In this document: positions 17,963 through 27,413 of the stretch, in pieces
How the letters are laid out: the number at the start of each line of letters is the position of its first letter
How positions within the stretch are numbered: the first letter of the stretch is position 1
Assembly (NCBI GenBank): GCA_003148945.1
Contig: QGGY01000010.1
Span: 95,336-159,335 of the forward strand
Source of the DNA: Murimonas intestini
Lineage (GTDB): Bacteria; Bacillota; Clostridia; Lachnospirales; Lachnospiraceae
Length of the DNA: 64,000 bases
Reading direction: 5' to 3'
The notes under the pieces: model-generated
Told to the model about the DNA's origin: nothing
Database searches by the model: none
The model's input: the letters and a program-made list of their open reading frames with translations, nothing else
Made by a program: the position numbers and the translations under genes

Positions 17963-18839
17963 AAATCAGGCAAATTTGATCATCAGGACAAAACAGGCGG
18001 AATCAGTGCTCCAGGATGTGGGCCTGCTGGTATTTCTGGGAGGAATACTGGCCGGAGCGCTTGTGATCGCCGCATCTGAAGGAGATGCCAGGATAGAAAA
18101 TGTGGTGATGTTCTTTGTGCTGGGAGCGGGCATCCTTCTGGCATCTTATAAAGCCAGGTACATAGCTGTCGTGCTGGGATCTGTACAGACTTTATTTTAT
18201 ACAGTCTACAAAATTTATCAGGCTGTTGCAAACGGTGTGGAGATTACATGGATGTCATATATATGGCTGGTACTTCCGCTTTTATGCATTGCCGCCATGC
18301 TGGTGTTTATGCAGACAACTTATAAGACTGAGGTAATGACGGAAATGCTGGAGGAGCAGCTCAGAAATATGGTCCTGGTGGACGTTGTGACAGGGCTGTA
18401 TAACCTGAAAAGTATGTACATGGATTTGGAAAGACAGATGGCTTACAGCAGAAGGAATCAGCTTAAGCTGTCCCTGATGATCGTGGAGCTGCGGTATGTC
18501 CAGGAACTGCGGTCTATATTAAATGCCGGACAATTTGATGAACTGAAACGGAGGATGGCGGAGGCAATAGAAGATTCCGTCAGGCTGGAAGACCGTCTGT
18601 ATGCCATTGATGCTTCCGGCTCCATCGGGATCATCTGTACATGTGACAGGGGCGGCACTGAAATTATGAAAAGCAGGATATTGAAGAAGATGGGAGACAG
18701 GGAAACTTTTGAAGATATTCTGGACAGGGCGATCAAGGTGGAAATTAAGACAGGGTGTTTTGAATATGACGAAGAGAAGGTATCTAATGCGATTGAATTT
18801 AAGCAGAAGGCAGAAAATGAACTGCAGTACGATGTTTAA
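17946..18839 (+). CDS. membrane protein with degenerate GGDEF domain, predicted c-di-GMP receptor (YdaK/PssE-like)
   Basis: A 297-residue protein with four membrane helices (about 23-43, 53-69, 72-92, 103-122) and a cytoplasmic GGDEF-type domain (about 140-260). The start of the domain is canonical (VDVVTGLYNLKSMYMDLERQ), but the active-site GGDEF is replaced by DASGS (222-226), so it cannot make c-di-GMP. The inhibitory-site motif RxxD is kept as R213-L-E-D216 at the normal distance before it. Bacillus YdaK and Listeria PssE have the same design, sit in equivalent operons, and bind c-di-GMP to activate the synthase. ATG at 17946 has GGAGG before it and overlaps the preceding gene. Role as receptor is inference from these features. 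Confidence 0.82.
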   Translation: MKKKDENQANLIIRTKQAESVLQDVGLLVFLGGILAGALVIAASEGDARIENVVMFFVLGAGILLASYKARYIAVVLGSVQTLFYTVYKIYQAVANGVEITWMSYIWLVLPLLCIAAMLVFMQTTYKTEVMTEMLEEQLRNMVLVDVVTGLYNLKSMYMDLERQMAYSRRNQLKLSLMIVELRYVQELRSILNAGQFDELKRRMAEAIEDSVRLEDRLYAIDASGSIGIICTCDRGGTEIMKSRILKKMGDRETFEDILDRAIKVEIKTGCFEYDEEKVSNAIEFKQKAENELQYDV

Positions 18840-20391
18840 GAGGTTACCTGTACTGGCGGTGCTGCTGTGGCTGATATCAGCTGTGCTGGTACAGGCAGAG
18901 GAGGAGCGGGAGTATCTGCCGGCCGGTGAAGCTGAGATACTTCTTGTGCATAATGAATCCCCTTCAGATGATGAAGCGGAAGACATTGAATATATCAGCA
19001 TGCTAGCCAATGCATTGAACAGGAGCCTTGATTTTGGAACACCAGAGCAGTGTGCGGATATTGTCTCCAAATACAGTTATATCATCTGCTATGGTCTGGA
19101 TGAGGTTCCCGGGAAATTTATGGAAGAGTTAGGGGACTATGATGGCAGTCTGATGGTACTGGGCAGCGCCTTCATGGAAAAATATCTGACAGAGACAGGA
19201 CAGGCAGCGTTTTGCGCAGGCAGGGAGACTCAGGAAAAGGGAAAGCTGGAATACTGCTTCTCCGAAGAGAACAGATTTGAAGAGCTTGTGGAGATCAGGG
19301 GCATGAGAAAATTTTTGGAAGAAGGCTACACAAATGGTGAGATTACAGCAGGAAATAAGTCCTACCCATTTTGTTCCCAGGTGGGAAATGTAAGGTTTAT
19401 ACCTGTCACTGATTTTTCAGGAAGTCTTGCCAGGGCGGCCCTTATGCAGGAAATCGTACAGTGGATGTGGCCCTATCTGGATTCTCCGCCGGATTATGCC
19501 CAGTATTTTGTACTTGACAAGGTTTATCCGTTTATGAGTGCAGAAAAATTAAAGGAGAGGGTTGATATCCTGATTGAGTCGGGCATACCTTTTGTGATTT
19601 CTGTTATGCCGGTCTTGCAGAATACGGAATTTCCCTCCATGAAGCAATTCTGCCAGGTGCTGAGCTATGCCCAGGCAAACGGCGGAGCAGTTATCTTAAA
19701 TGCGCCTGTGATACATAAAGCAGATACAGATATTGATGAACTTTATGAAAAGCTCACTGATATGACTGTGGCATATACGGATTATGGAGTATATCCTCTT
19801 GGGATTGAAGTACCTTTAAGCTGGACAAATGATGAGACATATCTGAAAGTCCTGCAGAGATACAGGACGGTATTTGTCTGTGATGACGGCAGCAGCAGCG
19901 GATTTGACCTGGATTCCCATAAGAATTCTCTTTATTACAATTATCACCAGCTGGTACTGCCTCTGATCGGGCTGGACAAGACTGGGACTTCCTATCTAAA
20001 ATGTTACTCTTCTGCCCTGTATCTGGATTCCTGTGAAGAGACAGGGGTCCTGGAAGAAAAAATAAAAAACTGCAGGGAATCTTCAGTACCGTTTAAAAAT
20101 CTGTGGGATATGAACCACAGTGTATGGGCGAATGATTTTTGGATGAATTATGAAGACCGTATCCTGAGCATCAATGGAAAGGAGGCTGTCATTGAATTTC
20201 AGCCGGAGGCATTTGATGAGGATTTTGATTATGGAAGGAATATCATACAGAGGATAACAGTCAGCCTTCAGAACCAGAATAAGATCCTGATGGTTTTAGT
20301 CGCGGCAATAGTAGTGATATTTGTATCATTTATTATATATGCAAGAAAGAGGAACAGAAGGAATTTTTTCTTTGATGATAAGAGAGAGTAG
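18817..20391 (+). CDS. secreted/membrane DUF2334-like protein (YdaL-like)
   Basis: A protein of about 524 residues with an N-terminal signal or anchor (MFKRLPVLAVLLWLISAVLV) and a C-terminal membrane helix near 488-506 followed by a basic tail (ARKRNRRN). The extracytoplasmic part resembles the DUF2334 / deacetylase-like barrel of Bacillus YdaL (YFVLDKVYPFMSAEKLKERV, FVISVMPVL). The expected metal-binding DD is not obvious: the motif here is LDKVYP, so catalysis is doubtful. A longer frame opens inside the GGDEF gene; the ATG at 18817 has AGAAGG 6 nt before it and is preferred, overlapping the previous gene by 23 nt. It probably helps assemble or modify the polymer at the outer face. Confidence 0.7.
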   Translation: MNCSTMFKRLPVLAVLLWLISAVLVQAEEEREYLPAGEAEILLVHNESPSDDEAEDIEYISMLANALNRSLDFGTPEQCADIVSKYSYIICYGLDEVPGKFMEELGDYDGSLMVLGSAFMEKYLTETGQAAFCAGRETQEKGKLEYCFSEENRFEELVEIRGMRKFLEEGYTNGEITAGNKSYPFCSQVGNVRFIPVTDFSGSLARAALMQEIVQWMWPYLDSPPDYAQYFVLDKVYPFMSAEKLKERVDILIESGIPFVISVMPVLQNTEFPSMKQFCQVLSYAQANGGAVILNAPVIHKADTDIDELYEKLTDMTVAYTDYGVYPLGIEVPLSWTNDETYLKVLQRYRTVFVCDDGSSSGFDLDSHKNSLYYNYHQLVLPLIGLDKTGTSYLKCYSSALYLDSCEETGVLEEKIKNCRESSVPFKNLWDMNHSVWANDFWMNYEDRILSINGKEAVIEFQPEAFDEDFDYGRNIIQRITVSLQNQNKILMVLVAAIVVIFVSFIIYARKRNRRNFFFDDKRE

Positions 20392-20399
20392 GGAAGGAT

Positions 20400-21737
20400 A
20401 TGTCATTTATAGATTTATTATCACTTTTTGCAATTATTGCGATCTGGCTCTTAATGATCATGAATGTGATCCTGTCAGTAGGAGGCTTTATCTACTATAT
20501 GCAGGTAGGAAAAGGCGACGGCAGGATACCCCTGGAAAAATATCCAATGGTAAGCGTCCTTGTTCCTGCCCACAATGAGAGTATTGTCATTATGCGAACA
20601 GTCAGATCCCTGCTGAGATTTACTTATCCGAAAGAGCTTTATGAGATCATTGTGATCAATGATAATTCAAATGATAATACGTCTGAAATGCTTAAAGGGC
20701 TTCAGAGGGAATTTCCGGGGCATAAGCTGATCGTTATCAACACAGGCCCTGAGGTGGGAGGAACAGGTAAATCAAATGCGCTGAACATTGGGTTTTCCAT
20801 GGCAAGAGGTGAGGTGATCGCAATATATGATGCCGATAACACGCCGGAACCAGATGCATTGACAATATTGGTGGAAAACCTGATGTCTGATGATAAGCTG
20901 GGGGCTGTCATAGGAAAATTCAGGACCAGGAATAAATATGCATCACTTCTCAGCCGTTTTGTGAATATTGAGACACTGGCATATCAGTGCATGAATCAGG
21001 CGGGCAGGTATTTTTTCTTTAAGCTTTGTACGATACCCGGTACGAATTATGTAATACGCAGGAGCATTATTGAAGAAATCGGAGGCTGGGACACCAAGGC
21101 GCTTTCGGAAGATACGGAGATCAGCTTCCGTCTGTACAGGATGGGATACTACATTAAGCAGATGCCGCTGGCGGTCACATGGGAGCAGGAACCTCATCTG
21201 ATGAAAGTTTGGTTCAAACAGAGGACAAGATGGGCCAAAGGCAATATCTACGTGCTGCTGAAAAATTTCAGATATGGCTTTGACAAAACTGCCGGCCCCA
21301 TGAGACTTGATGTCTTCTATTACACGATCGTATATGTACTGATGCTGTCTTCACTGATCATATCAGACATTATATTTTTCAGCGGCATACTGGGGTTTGT
21401 CCATATTACGCTGGGAGGATTTTCCTCTTTACTGTGGGGGATGGCTATCCTTGTTTTTGTAGTAAATATTATGCTCACCCTTGTAACAGAAAAAAATGAA
21501 TTTTCACTGGAGTCGGTGATCCTGTCATTTTTAATGCTTTTTACATATGCAAAGCTTTGGGTATTTGTAGTGCTCAAGGCGGTCTGGCTGAGTATCACAG
21601 ATCAGGTATTCCATAAAGAAGTGATGTGGGACAAGACAGTGAGGTATGTGGAGATGGCAGCGTCAAAGGAAGATGACCAGGACATGGAAGATTTTTTGGA
21701 TAAGAAATCAAGGAGGAAGAAAAATGGCAAGAAGTAA
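20400..21737 (+). CDS. processive GT2 polysaccharide synthase (BcsA/YdaM/PssC-like)
   Basis: A 445-residue inner-membrane family 2 glycosyltransferase, the polymerase of the operon. An N-terminal membrane helix (about 7-33) precedes a GT-A domain with N87-D88, the metal-binding DAD (144-146), the catalytic ED (237-238) and QRTRW (274-278), the hallmark of processive synthases. Four C-terminal membrane segments follow. It has no PilZ domain, so c-di-GMP must act through another subunit, fitting the degenerate GGDEF protein two genes upstream. In Listeria the homologous PssC makes a ManNAc polymer, and a UDP-ManNAc-forming epimerase lies at the end of this operon. Start ATG behind GGGAAGG. It overlaps the BcsB-like gene by 14 nt. 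Confidence 0.9.
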   Translation: MSFIDLLSLFAIIAIWLLMIMNVILSVGGFIYYMQVGKGDGRIPLEKYPMVSVLVPAHNESIVIMRTVRSLLRFTYPKELYEIIVINDNSNDNTSEMLKGLQREFPGHKLIVINTGPEVGGTGKSNALNIGFSMARGEVIAIYDADNTPEPDALTILVENLMSDDKLGAVIGKFRTRNKYASLLSRFVNIETLAYQCMNQAGRYFFFKLCTIPGTNYVIRRSIIEEIGGWDTKALSEDTEISFRLYRMGYYIKQMPLAVTWEQEPHLMKVWFKQRTRWAKGNIYVLLKNFRYGFDKTAGPMRLDVFYYTIVYVLMLSSLIISDIIFFSGILGFVHITLGGFSSLLWGMAILVFVVNIMLTLVTEKNEFSLESVILSFLMLFTYAKLWVFVVLKAVWLSITDQVFHKEVMWDKTVRYVEMAASKEDDQDMEDFLDKKSRRKKNGKK

Positions 21738-23931
21738 AAGCGGTTTCGCCATAGCAGCAGTGCTTTTCCTTTTATCAGTAATACTGGTATCGGGAAGAGA
21801 TGTATATGCGGCAGCCCAGGATACGCCCACAAAGGAAGAGGCGCTGGGGGATATTATGGATTCAGATCCGGAGGATGCTTTAGAGGCGAACACTAAGGAA
21901 CCCGATGTGAGCGCTGAAAACCATAAGGATTTTGAATACAGCGATGATATTGTTCTGAGCGGTATATTTCAGACGAACACTTATTATTTCCAGGTCCCGG
22001 ATTACTGGGACAGCGAATACGCATATGCCAGGATACAGGTAGAACTTAGCCAGATGATACAGGACGTCCCGGCTTCCCTGACGTTTATGGTCAACAATGT
22101 CCCTGTCACTTCTTATAAAATGGATTACCAAAATGGGAAGACACAGACGCTGTATGTGGAGATCCCCATTGAAATGATAAAGGAAGGCTATAACAGCTTC
22201 GATGTGACAGGGTATGCCAGGATCTATGATGAGGAAGGATGTATTGATGATTTTTCAGGGGCTAACTGGATAAGCATCCGCAAGGAATCTTTTATTCAGG
22301 TAGGATATAGCTTAAAGGATCATGATCAGATGATATCTTACTATCCGTACCCGTTTATATCTACAGTTGATGAGTCGGGAAGTTTGGCATATATTGCCGT
22401 ATCTGACGCAAAAGATGAGAAAGAGCTGGAAGCGGCGCTGATGGTGAGGGCCGGTCTGGGAAGCAGGACTGATATGGAGGATGATATTTCACTCGTCACT
22501 TATTCTTCGCTTCCGTGGGATGAGGGAAATAAAATCATCATATCACTTTTTGACAGCCTGGACGGGGAACTGAAGCAGGCTGTGCAGGAAGGGCTGAATG
22601 GCAGAGATCTGAAAGAGCAGGCGATGGTGAAATTCATGGCGGATAAAAACGGCAATCCGCTTCTACTCATCACATCGGAAGACGGTGACTGCCTTGTGGA
22701 GGCAGTCACCATGCTGCTGGATGAAGAACGTGTGTCACAGGAAAAAACAAGCCAGACATTTGTTAAAAAGGGGAGTGCGCAGATCATCAGGGAATCTTCG
22801 GCAAAGAGTGATATGATAGCCGGCAGGTATACGCTGGATGCACTGACTGAAGAAGGATTGAATTTTATAGGGCCATTTCATCAGACAGCTGATATTTATC
22901 TGCCGTTTTCAGGCGGATATGTGCTGGCGGATTCAGGAAAAGTAGTGCTGAAATTCCGCTATAGTGAGAATCTGGATTTCCGCCGTTCTATGGTGACTGT
23001 TTATTGGGGAGACGTGCCGGTTGCCAGCAAGAAACTGACGCAAGAGAACGCGGACGGCGATGAACTTTCCTTTACTATGCCCGAAGATGTGATTGGCACA
23101 TATGCCGGCAAGATATCAGTGGCATTTGATCTGGAACTGCCGGAACTGTTCTGTACTCCAAGGATGGACCAGATGCCGTGGGCGTATGTGACAGAGGATT
23201 CTGTTTTCTATCTTCCTGTCGGTGTGGAAAGTAATTATTCATTATCCACCAGGCCGTATCCTTTTGAGATATCCTCTATGTTTAATGATCTTCTTGTTGT
23301 GATCCCGGATGAGATAACAGAGGAGGAATTAGATACATTAGGCCATATCATAGCTCTGTATGGGGAAAGCATCACTCCATATGGGGATATACAGGTAAAA
23401 AGGGCAGGGGAATTAGGTACCGGGGAGGAGAAATCCCATAACATCATTACAGTTGGAAATTACAATGATAACAGTCTTATACAGGAACTCAACGGTCAGC
23501 TGTATTTTAAATACAATGAAGATGGGACAGCTTTCCAAAGTAATGGCCGGCTGGTGCTTTCAGATGATTATGCCGGGAAGATAGCTTCTCTGCAGCTGCT
23601 CTATTCACCGTATGCGGACAACAAGGCCATACTTGTGGCAGGGGCATTAAATGATGAGACCTTGTCAAATATAAAATCCTTTATCAGTAAAGATGAAAAT
23701 GTGTGGAAGCTGGAAAAGGATACAGTGCTTATAGATGATGAACTGGAAATCAAGACATTTGAAATGGCAGCTGTTGAAAAGAACAGAAAGCAGCCTGTTC
23801 TGAAGACGATTTTTGAGAATAACAGGGATTCTGTGATTTTCGCTGTTGCAGCCACATCTGTTATGCTTCTGCTTCTGCTGGCAGTAGTCTTAATACTCAT
23901 ACGTATATACTGGAGGCAGAGAAAGAAATAG
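21724..23931 (+). CDS. BcsB-like synthase partner (YdaN-like)
   Basis: A 735-residue secreted, C-terminally anchored protein of the cellulose-synthase-B family. Signal sequence MARSKSGFAIAAVLFLLSVI, then repeated BcsB carbohydrate-binding and flavodoxin-like modules (VPDYWDSEYAYARIQVELS; FTMPEDVIGTYAGKISVAFD), and a C-terminal helix near 710-730 with a basic tail. In cellulose synthase the C-terminal helix of BcsB docks on BcsA, so this should form a complex with the synthase encoded just before it and guide the chain outside. The ATG at 21724 is preceded by AGGAGGAAGAAA; a longer frame inside the synthase gene is ignored. The overlap suggests translational coupling of the two subunits. Confidence 0.85.
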   Translation: MARSKSGFAIAAVLFLLSVILVSGRDVYAAAQDTPTKEEALGDIMDSDPEDALEANTKEPDVSAENHKDFEYSDDIVLSGIFQTNTYYFQVPDYWDSEYAYARIQVELSQMIQDVPASLTFMVNNVPVTSYKMDYQNGKTQTLYVEIPIEMIKEGYNSFDVTGYARIYDEEGCIDDFSGANWISIRKESFIQVGYSLKDHDQMISYYPYPFISTVDESGSLAYIAVSDAKDEKELEAALMVRAGLGSRTDMEDDISLVTYSSLPWDEGNKIIISLFDSLDGELKQAVQEGLNGRDLKEQAMVKFMADKNGNPLLLITSEDGDCLVEAVTMLLDEERVSQEKTSQTFVKKGSAQIIRESSAKSDMIAGRYTLDALTEEGLNFIGPFHQTADIYLPFSGGYVLADSGKVVLKFRYSENLDFRRSMVTVYWGDVPVASKKLTQENADGDELSFTMPEDVIGTYAGKISVAFDLELPELFCTPRMDQMPWAYVTEDSVFYLPVGVESNYSLSTRPYPFEISSMFNDLLVVIPDEITEEELDTLGHIIALYGESITPYGDIQVKRAGELGTGEEKSHNIITVGNYNDNSLIQELNGQLYFKYNEDGTAFQSNGRLVLSDDYAGKIASLQLLYSPYADNKAILVAGALNDETLSNIKSFISKDENVWKLEKDTVLIDDELEIKTFEMAAVEKNRKQPVLKTIFENNRDSVIFAVAATSVMLLLLLAVVLILIRIYWRQRKK

Positions 23932-23969
23932 CATACACCAAGCTAAAAGTAAGAAAGGTCAGGTTGCAT

Positions 23970-25781
23970 ATGGAACCCAGAAAAAATGTATTCAGCTATT
24001 TTGTGATCATCCTTTATATAACGGCGGTATTATACACCTTGATCAGCGGAGTGACTGCGCTGGGGGAAGGGCAGGAATATCCCTATCTGCTCCAGGGGGT
24101 ATTTCTTGTGATGCTTCTGGCAGTGTGGCTGGCCCTGAACGGGATCACGGGGATGCTGGCCAGATTTGATATAGGTAACCGCCTGAAAGCCAGGGAGCAG
24201 GTTCTTAAATATGCGGAGGCGGCTGTAGTAATTCTTGTGCTGGCGGCGGGGTTTATCATCCGTATAAGATATCTGCAGTCAATGCCTATGGAGCCGGAAT
24301 CAGATTATAAGACTTATTATGAGATTGCTGATTTGATAAACAGAGGGACTTTGTTAAAGGAAGGGCCGGGATACTGTGACTATATAGCTATGTTTCCACA
24401 TGTGTTCGGCTATCCGTATGTGCTGGCAGTTTTATTCAGGATATTCGGGACAAGTGTACAGACCGCCCAGTATTTTAATGTGGTTCTGGCCATGGGTACT
24501 GTATTTCTGGCATACAGGACAGGAAAAGCTGCGGGAGGAAGGATATGCGGTTTGTCTGCCCTTTTCCTGACAGCATTCTGGCCGTCTCAGATCCTTTACA
24601 TCAATATGGTTGCAAGTGAATATTTATTTTCATTTTTGCTCATGCTGTGTCTTTATCTTTTTGTGAAAACAATAAAAGAATATCCGCCTGATACAAAGAA
24701 GCCCGTGAGAGGCGTACTCCTGCACTTTGCAATTGGGGTATTGCTGGCTGTGACGGCAGCGGTCCGCCCCATGGCGCTGATCCTTCTGATAACGATCGTG
24801 ATCTGCATACTTCCGCAGAAAATGCGCCTTCCGGTAAAATTGCCCAGCGATCAGCCACTGTCACTTCGGATACTGGGAAAAGGGTGGATGAGATGCCTTG
24901 TTATTGTTATTACATATTTCTGTGTCTCTAATTTCTTTTCCATGGGTATTTCTTATACCATAGATCAGAAGACCGCCTCCGGGACGTCCTCCTTTGGCTA
25001 TAACCTCCTGGTCGGATTGAATGAAGAGTCATATGGAGGCTGGAACCAGGAAGATGCTGATTATCTGTATGGCGCCATGGAACAGACGGGCAGCGCCACC
25101 CAGGCCCATATAGCCTGCCGGGACCTGGCTCTGGAAAGGCTTAAAAACCCAAAGGGAATATTTAACCTTTTCGTACATAAATTCCAGGCATTGTGGGCTA
25201 ATGATGACTATGGGAGCACCTGGAATATTTTATTTATGGACCAGCAGGGAACACTCACCCCTGCCCGGGAAAAATTTCTCTATGGAGTCCGTGATATAAG
25301 CAACTTATTTTATTTAACATTAGTGGCGCTGGCCGGGGTAGAAGGGATATTTTTGTGGAAGCGGGGAAACGGCATCACTTTTCCGTTCATCCTGATCTTT
25401 GTGGGAACTGCGGGGATGCATCTGTTTGTTGAGAGCCAGAACCGTTATCACTATCACGCGCTGTTTATGTTTGTGCTGCTGGCAGGATTTACGATAAAAG
25501 AAGTCTATGAAATGAACCGCTGCAAAGTGCTGGCTTCCCGGGAAGAAAAGGAACGCTGTCTTCTGGAAAAGCAGGAAGATGAGAAAAAGATGGAAGTTCT
25601 CTTAAATGAGGAAGAGGAATTGAAAAAGCGCAGGGAAGAAGCTATGAGATGCGGTTTTGATATGATGGATGCATTGAAAAAGGGATATGTCACTGTCAGC
25701 GTATCTGAGGCATATGAAAAGGATGGGACGCCTGACCCGTCAGAGCCGGATAAGGAAAAGGAAGATGGACAAAAAGGTTAG
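23970..25781 (+). CDS. GT39/GT-C-type membrane glycosyltransferase
   Basis: A protein of about 603 residues with roughly 11 membrane helices. After the second or third helix it has an acidic motif (MEPESDYKTYYEIA) where GT39/PMT-type GT-C enzymes carry the catalytic Asp, followed by FGYPYVLAVLFRIFG, also typical. Such enzymes move a sugar from polyprenyl phosphate to an acceptor outside the membrane. The C-terminal 100 residues form a charged cytoplasmic coiled coil (CLLEKQEDEKKMEVLLNEEE). A TTG six bases upstream could also be the start. The lipid-linked sugar donor could be supplied by the GtrB-like enzyme at 35751. It overlaps the next gene by 17 nt. Confidence 0.78.
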   Translation: MEPRKNVFSYFVIILYITAVLYTLISGVTALGEGQEYPYLLQGVFLVMLLAVWLALNGITGMLARFDIGNRLKAREQVLKYAEAAVVILVLAAGFIIRIRYLQSMPMEPESDYKTYYEIADLINRGTLLKEGPGYCDYIAMFPHVFGYPYVLAVLFRIFGTSVQTAQYFNVVLAMGTVFLAYRTGKAAGGRICGLSALFLTAFWPSQILYINMVASEYLFSFLLMLCLYLFVKTIKEYPPDTKKPVRGVLLHFAIGVLLAVTAAVRPMALILLITIVICILPQKMRLPVKLPSDQPLSLRILGKGWMRCLVIVITYFCVSNFFSMGISYTIDQKTASGTSSFGYNLLVGLNEESYGGWNQEDADYLYGAMEQTGSATQAHIACRDLALERLKNPKGIFNLFVHKFQALWANDDYGSTWNILFMDQQGTLTPAREKFLYGVRDISNLFYLTLVALAGVEGIFLWKRGNGITFPFILIFVGTAGMHLFVESQNRYHYHALFMFVLLAGFTIKEVYEMNRCKVLASREEKERCLLEKQEDEKKMEVLLNEEEELKKRREEAMRCGFDMMDALKKGYVTVSVSEAYEKDGTPDPSEPDKEKEDGQKG

Positions 25782-27402
25782 ATCAGCGGAAAAAATATGT
25801 ATAGCAGCCATTATTGTTTTAGCAGTTATTGCGCTTGCATGTATTGCCATTTTACTTACAGGCAGAGAAGAACAGCCCACAGAGACGGAGAAAACAGTAC
25901 AGAAAGAGACAGAAGGGGAAAAGAAACTGACAGAGGAGAATGATTTTCTGCCTTCTGGTGTACTGTACGGGGAAAGATTGCCGGTCACTGAATTCACAGA
26001 TGGGACGGGAGAAAAGAAAGAGCTGTCAGAATACCAGGGGAAAATGCTTGTTATAGCTTTCTGGGGGAGCTGGTGCAAATATTGTGAGCAGTTCCTGGAG
26101 CATTCTGAAGAATTCAGGGAACTGCTTGAGGAGCGAAAAGATACAAATATGGTATTGATCGATAAACTGGACCAGGATAAAGGTGAGAGCAGAGAAAAAG
26201 TCCGGGCCCTGCTGAGTGAGAAAAAGGTTGGGCTTGAGTGTCTGTATGACGAAGGGCTGAAAGCTTATAAGGCATATGGAGTTAAAAGAATTCCCACTGT
26301 GATCGTGCTGGATGATGAGGGTATCGTGAGATATGCAGCAGCAGATGTGCCAGAGAGCAGGGAAGCTCTGGATTCAGTACTGGATTATGTAAAATATGGG
26401 GGGAGTGAAGCAGCAGAAAAGTTTATAGCCAGCCAATTGTCCGGGAGCGAAGGCGGAATCTATACAAATTACAAGGGAAAATCAGGTACTCACCCCACAG
26501 GACATGATGTCCTGAGTGAATCCCAGGGGCTGATGATGGAATATGCTGTCTTAGCGGATGATCAGGGAGCTTTTGACAGGGCGTATGATTTTCTGAAAGC
26601 AAATATGTATGAACAGGGGATATTTTCGTGGTATGTGACTGCAGATGGAAAAAAGGCAGGAGCGAATGCGCTGCTGGATGATCTGAGGATCTGCAGGACA
26701 CTGTGCATGGCAGAAGAGCAGTGGGGAGGCTACATCAAAGAGGCAGAAGAGCTGGCGGATGCCATACTTAAATACAATGTGTACGGGGACAGCATGAGCA
26801 GTTTTTATGATTTTTCCCAGGAAAGCCCGGGGAGTGTTATCTCCCTGTGTTATGGGGAATTGGATGCTCTGGGGAGGCTTCAGGAGCAGAATAATAAATG
26901 GGGGGAGCTTAAGGATAGGATGGCTGCTATTGTGCAGGACGGATATATCGGTGATGGATTTCCTCTGTATTTTTCCAGCTATGACTATGACAAAAAGAAA
27001 TACAGCCAGGACAGCATAAATACAGCTGAGGCACTGATGACCCTGTATCATCTGGCAAAAGCCGGGCTTTTAAAGGAGACTTCGGAGGAATGGCTCCTGG
27101 AACAGCTGGAAGGAGACGGGCTGGCTGCCAGATACAATGTGGATGGTACAGTGGTCCCGGGATATGACTATGAAACGACAGCTGTCTACGCAATTGCAGG
27201 GCTGATTGGATATGAAAGCGGGAATGCCGGGATATATACAAGAGCGCTGCAGAAAATAGAGCAGAACCGGGTATGGGATACAGGAAGCAGTTTTTATGGA
27301 AGCTTTATGAACCAGGAAGCCGGTGACGATGTTATCGCATTTGACCAGTTAATGCCATTGATTTTATATGGATATTCTAAAGACGTATTATTCGGAAGCT
27401 AA
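25765..27402 (+). CDS. thioredoxin-GH8 fusion protein (YdaJ/PssZ-related hydrolase)
   Basis: A 545-residue protein with an N-terminal membrane anchor (about 11-31), a TlpA-like thioredoxin domain (about 62-210) with active site W103-C-K-Y-C107 and cis-proline loop RIPT, then a GH8-like (alpha/alpha)6 domain (about 225-545). The GH8 acid motif is SESQGLMMEY with E252 (canonical SEGQGYGM), and NALLDDLRI (about 301-309) matches the family's NATDADLDIA with D306. Bacillus YdaJ and Listeria PssZ are GH8 enzymes tied to the same kind of operon, but without a thioredoxin domain as far as I know. The ATG at 25765 follows AAGGAAAAGGA. It probably trims or releases the polymer outside the cell; the redox domain's role is unknown. 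Confidence 0.8.
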   Translation: MDKKVRSAEKICIAAIIVLAVIALACIAILLTGREEQPTETEKTVQKETEGEKKLTEENDFLPSGVLYGERLPVTEFTDGTGEKKELSEYQGKMLVIAFWGSWCKYCEQFLEHSEEFRELLEERKDTNMVLIDKLDQDKGESREKVRALLSEKKVGLECLYDEGLKAYKAYGVKRIPTVIVLDDEGIVRYAAADVPESREALDSVLDYVKYGGSEAAEKFIASQLSGSEGGIYTNYKGKSGTHPTGHDVLSESQGLMMEYAVLADDQGAFDRAYDFLKANMYEQGIFSWYVTADGKKAGANALLDDLRICRTLCMAEEQWGGYIKEAEELADAILKYNVYGDSMSSFYDFSQESPGSVISLCYGELDALGRLQEQNNKWGELKDRMAAIVQDGYIGDGFPLYFSSYDYDKKKYSQDSINTAEALMTLYHLAKAGLLKETSEEWLLEQLEGDGLAARYNVDGTVVPGYDYETTAVYAIAGLIGYESGNAGIYTRALQKIEQNRVWDTGSSFYGSFMNQEAGDDVIAFDQLMPLILYGYSKDVLFGS

Positions 27403-27413
27403 GGAGGGGGCAT

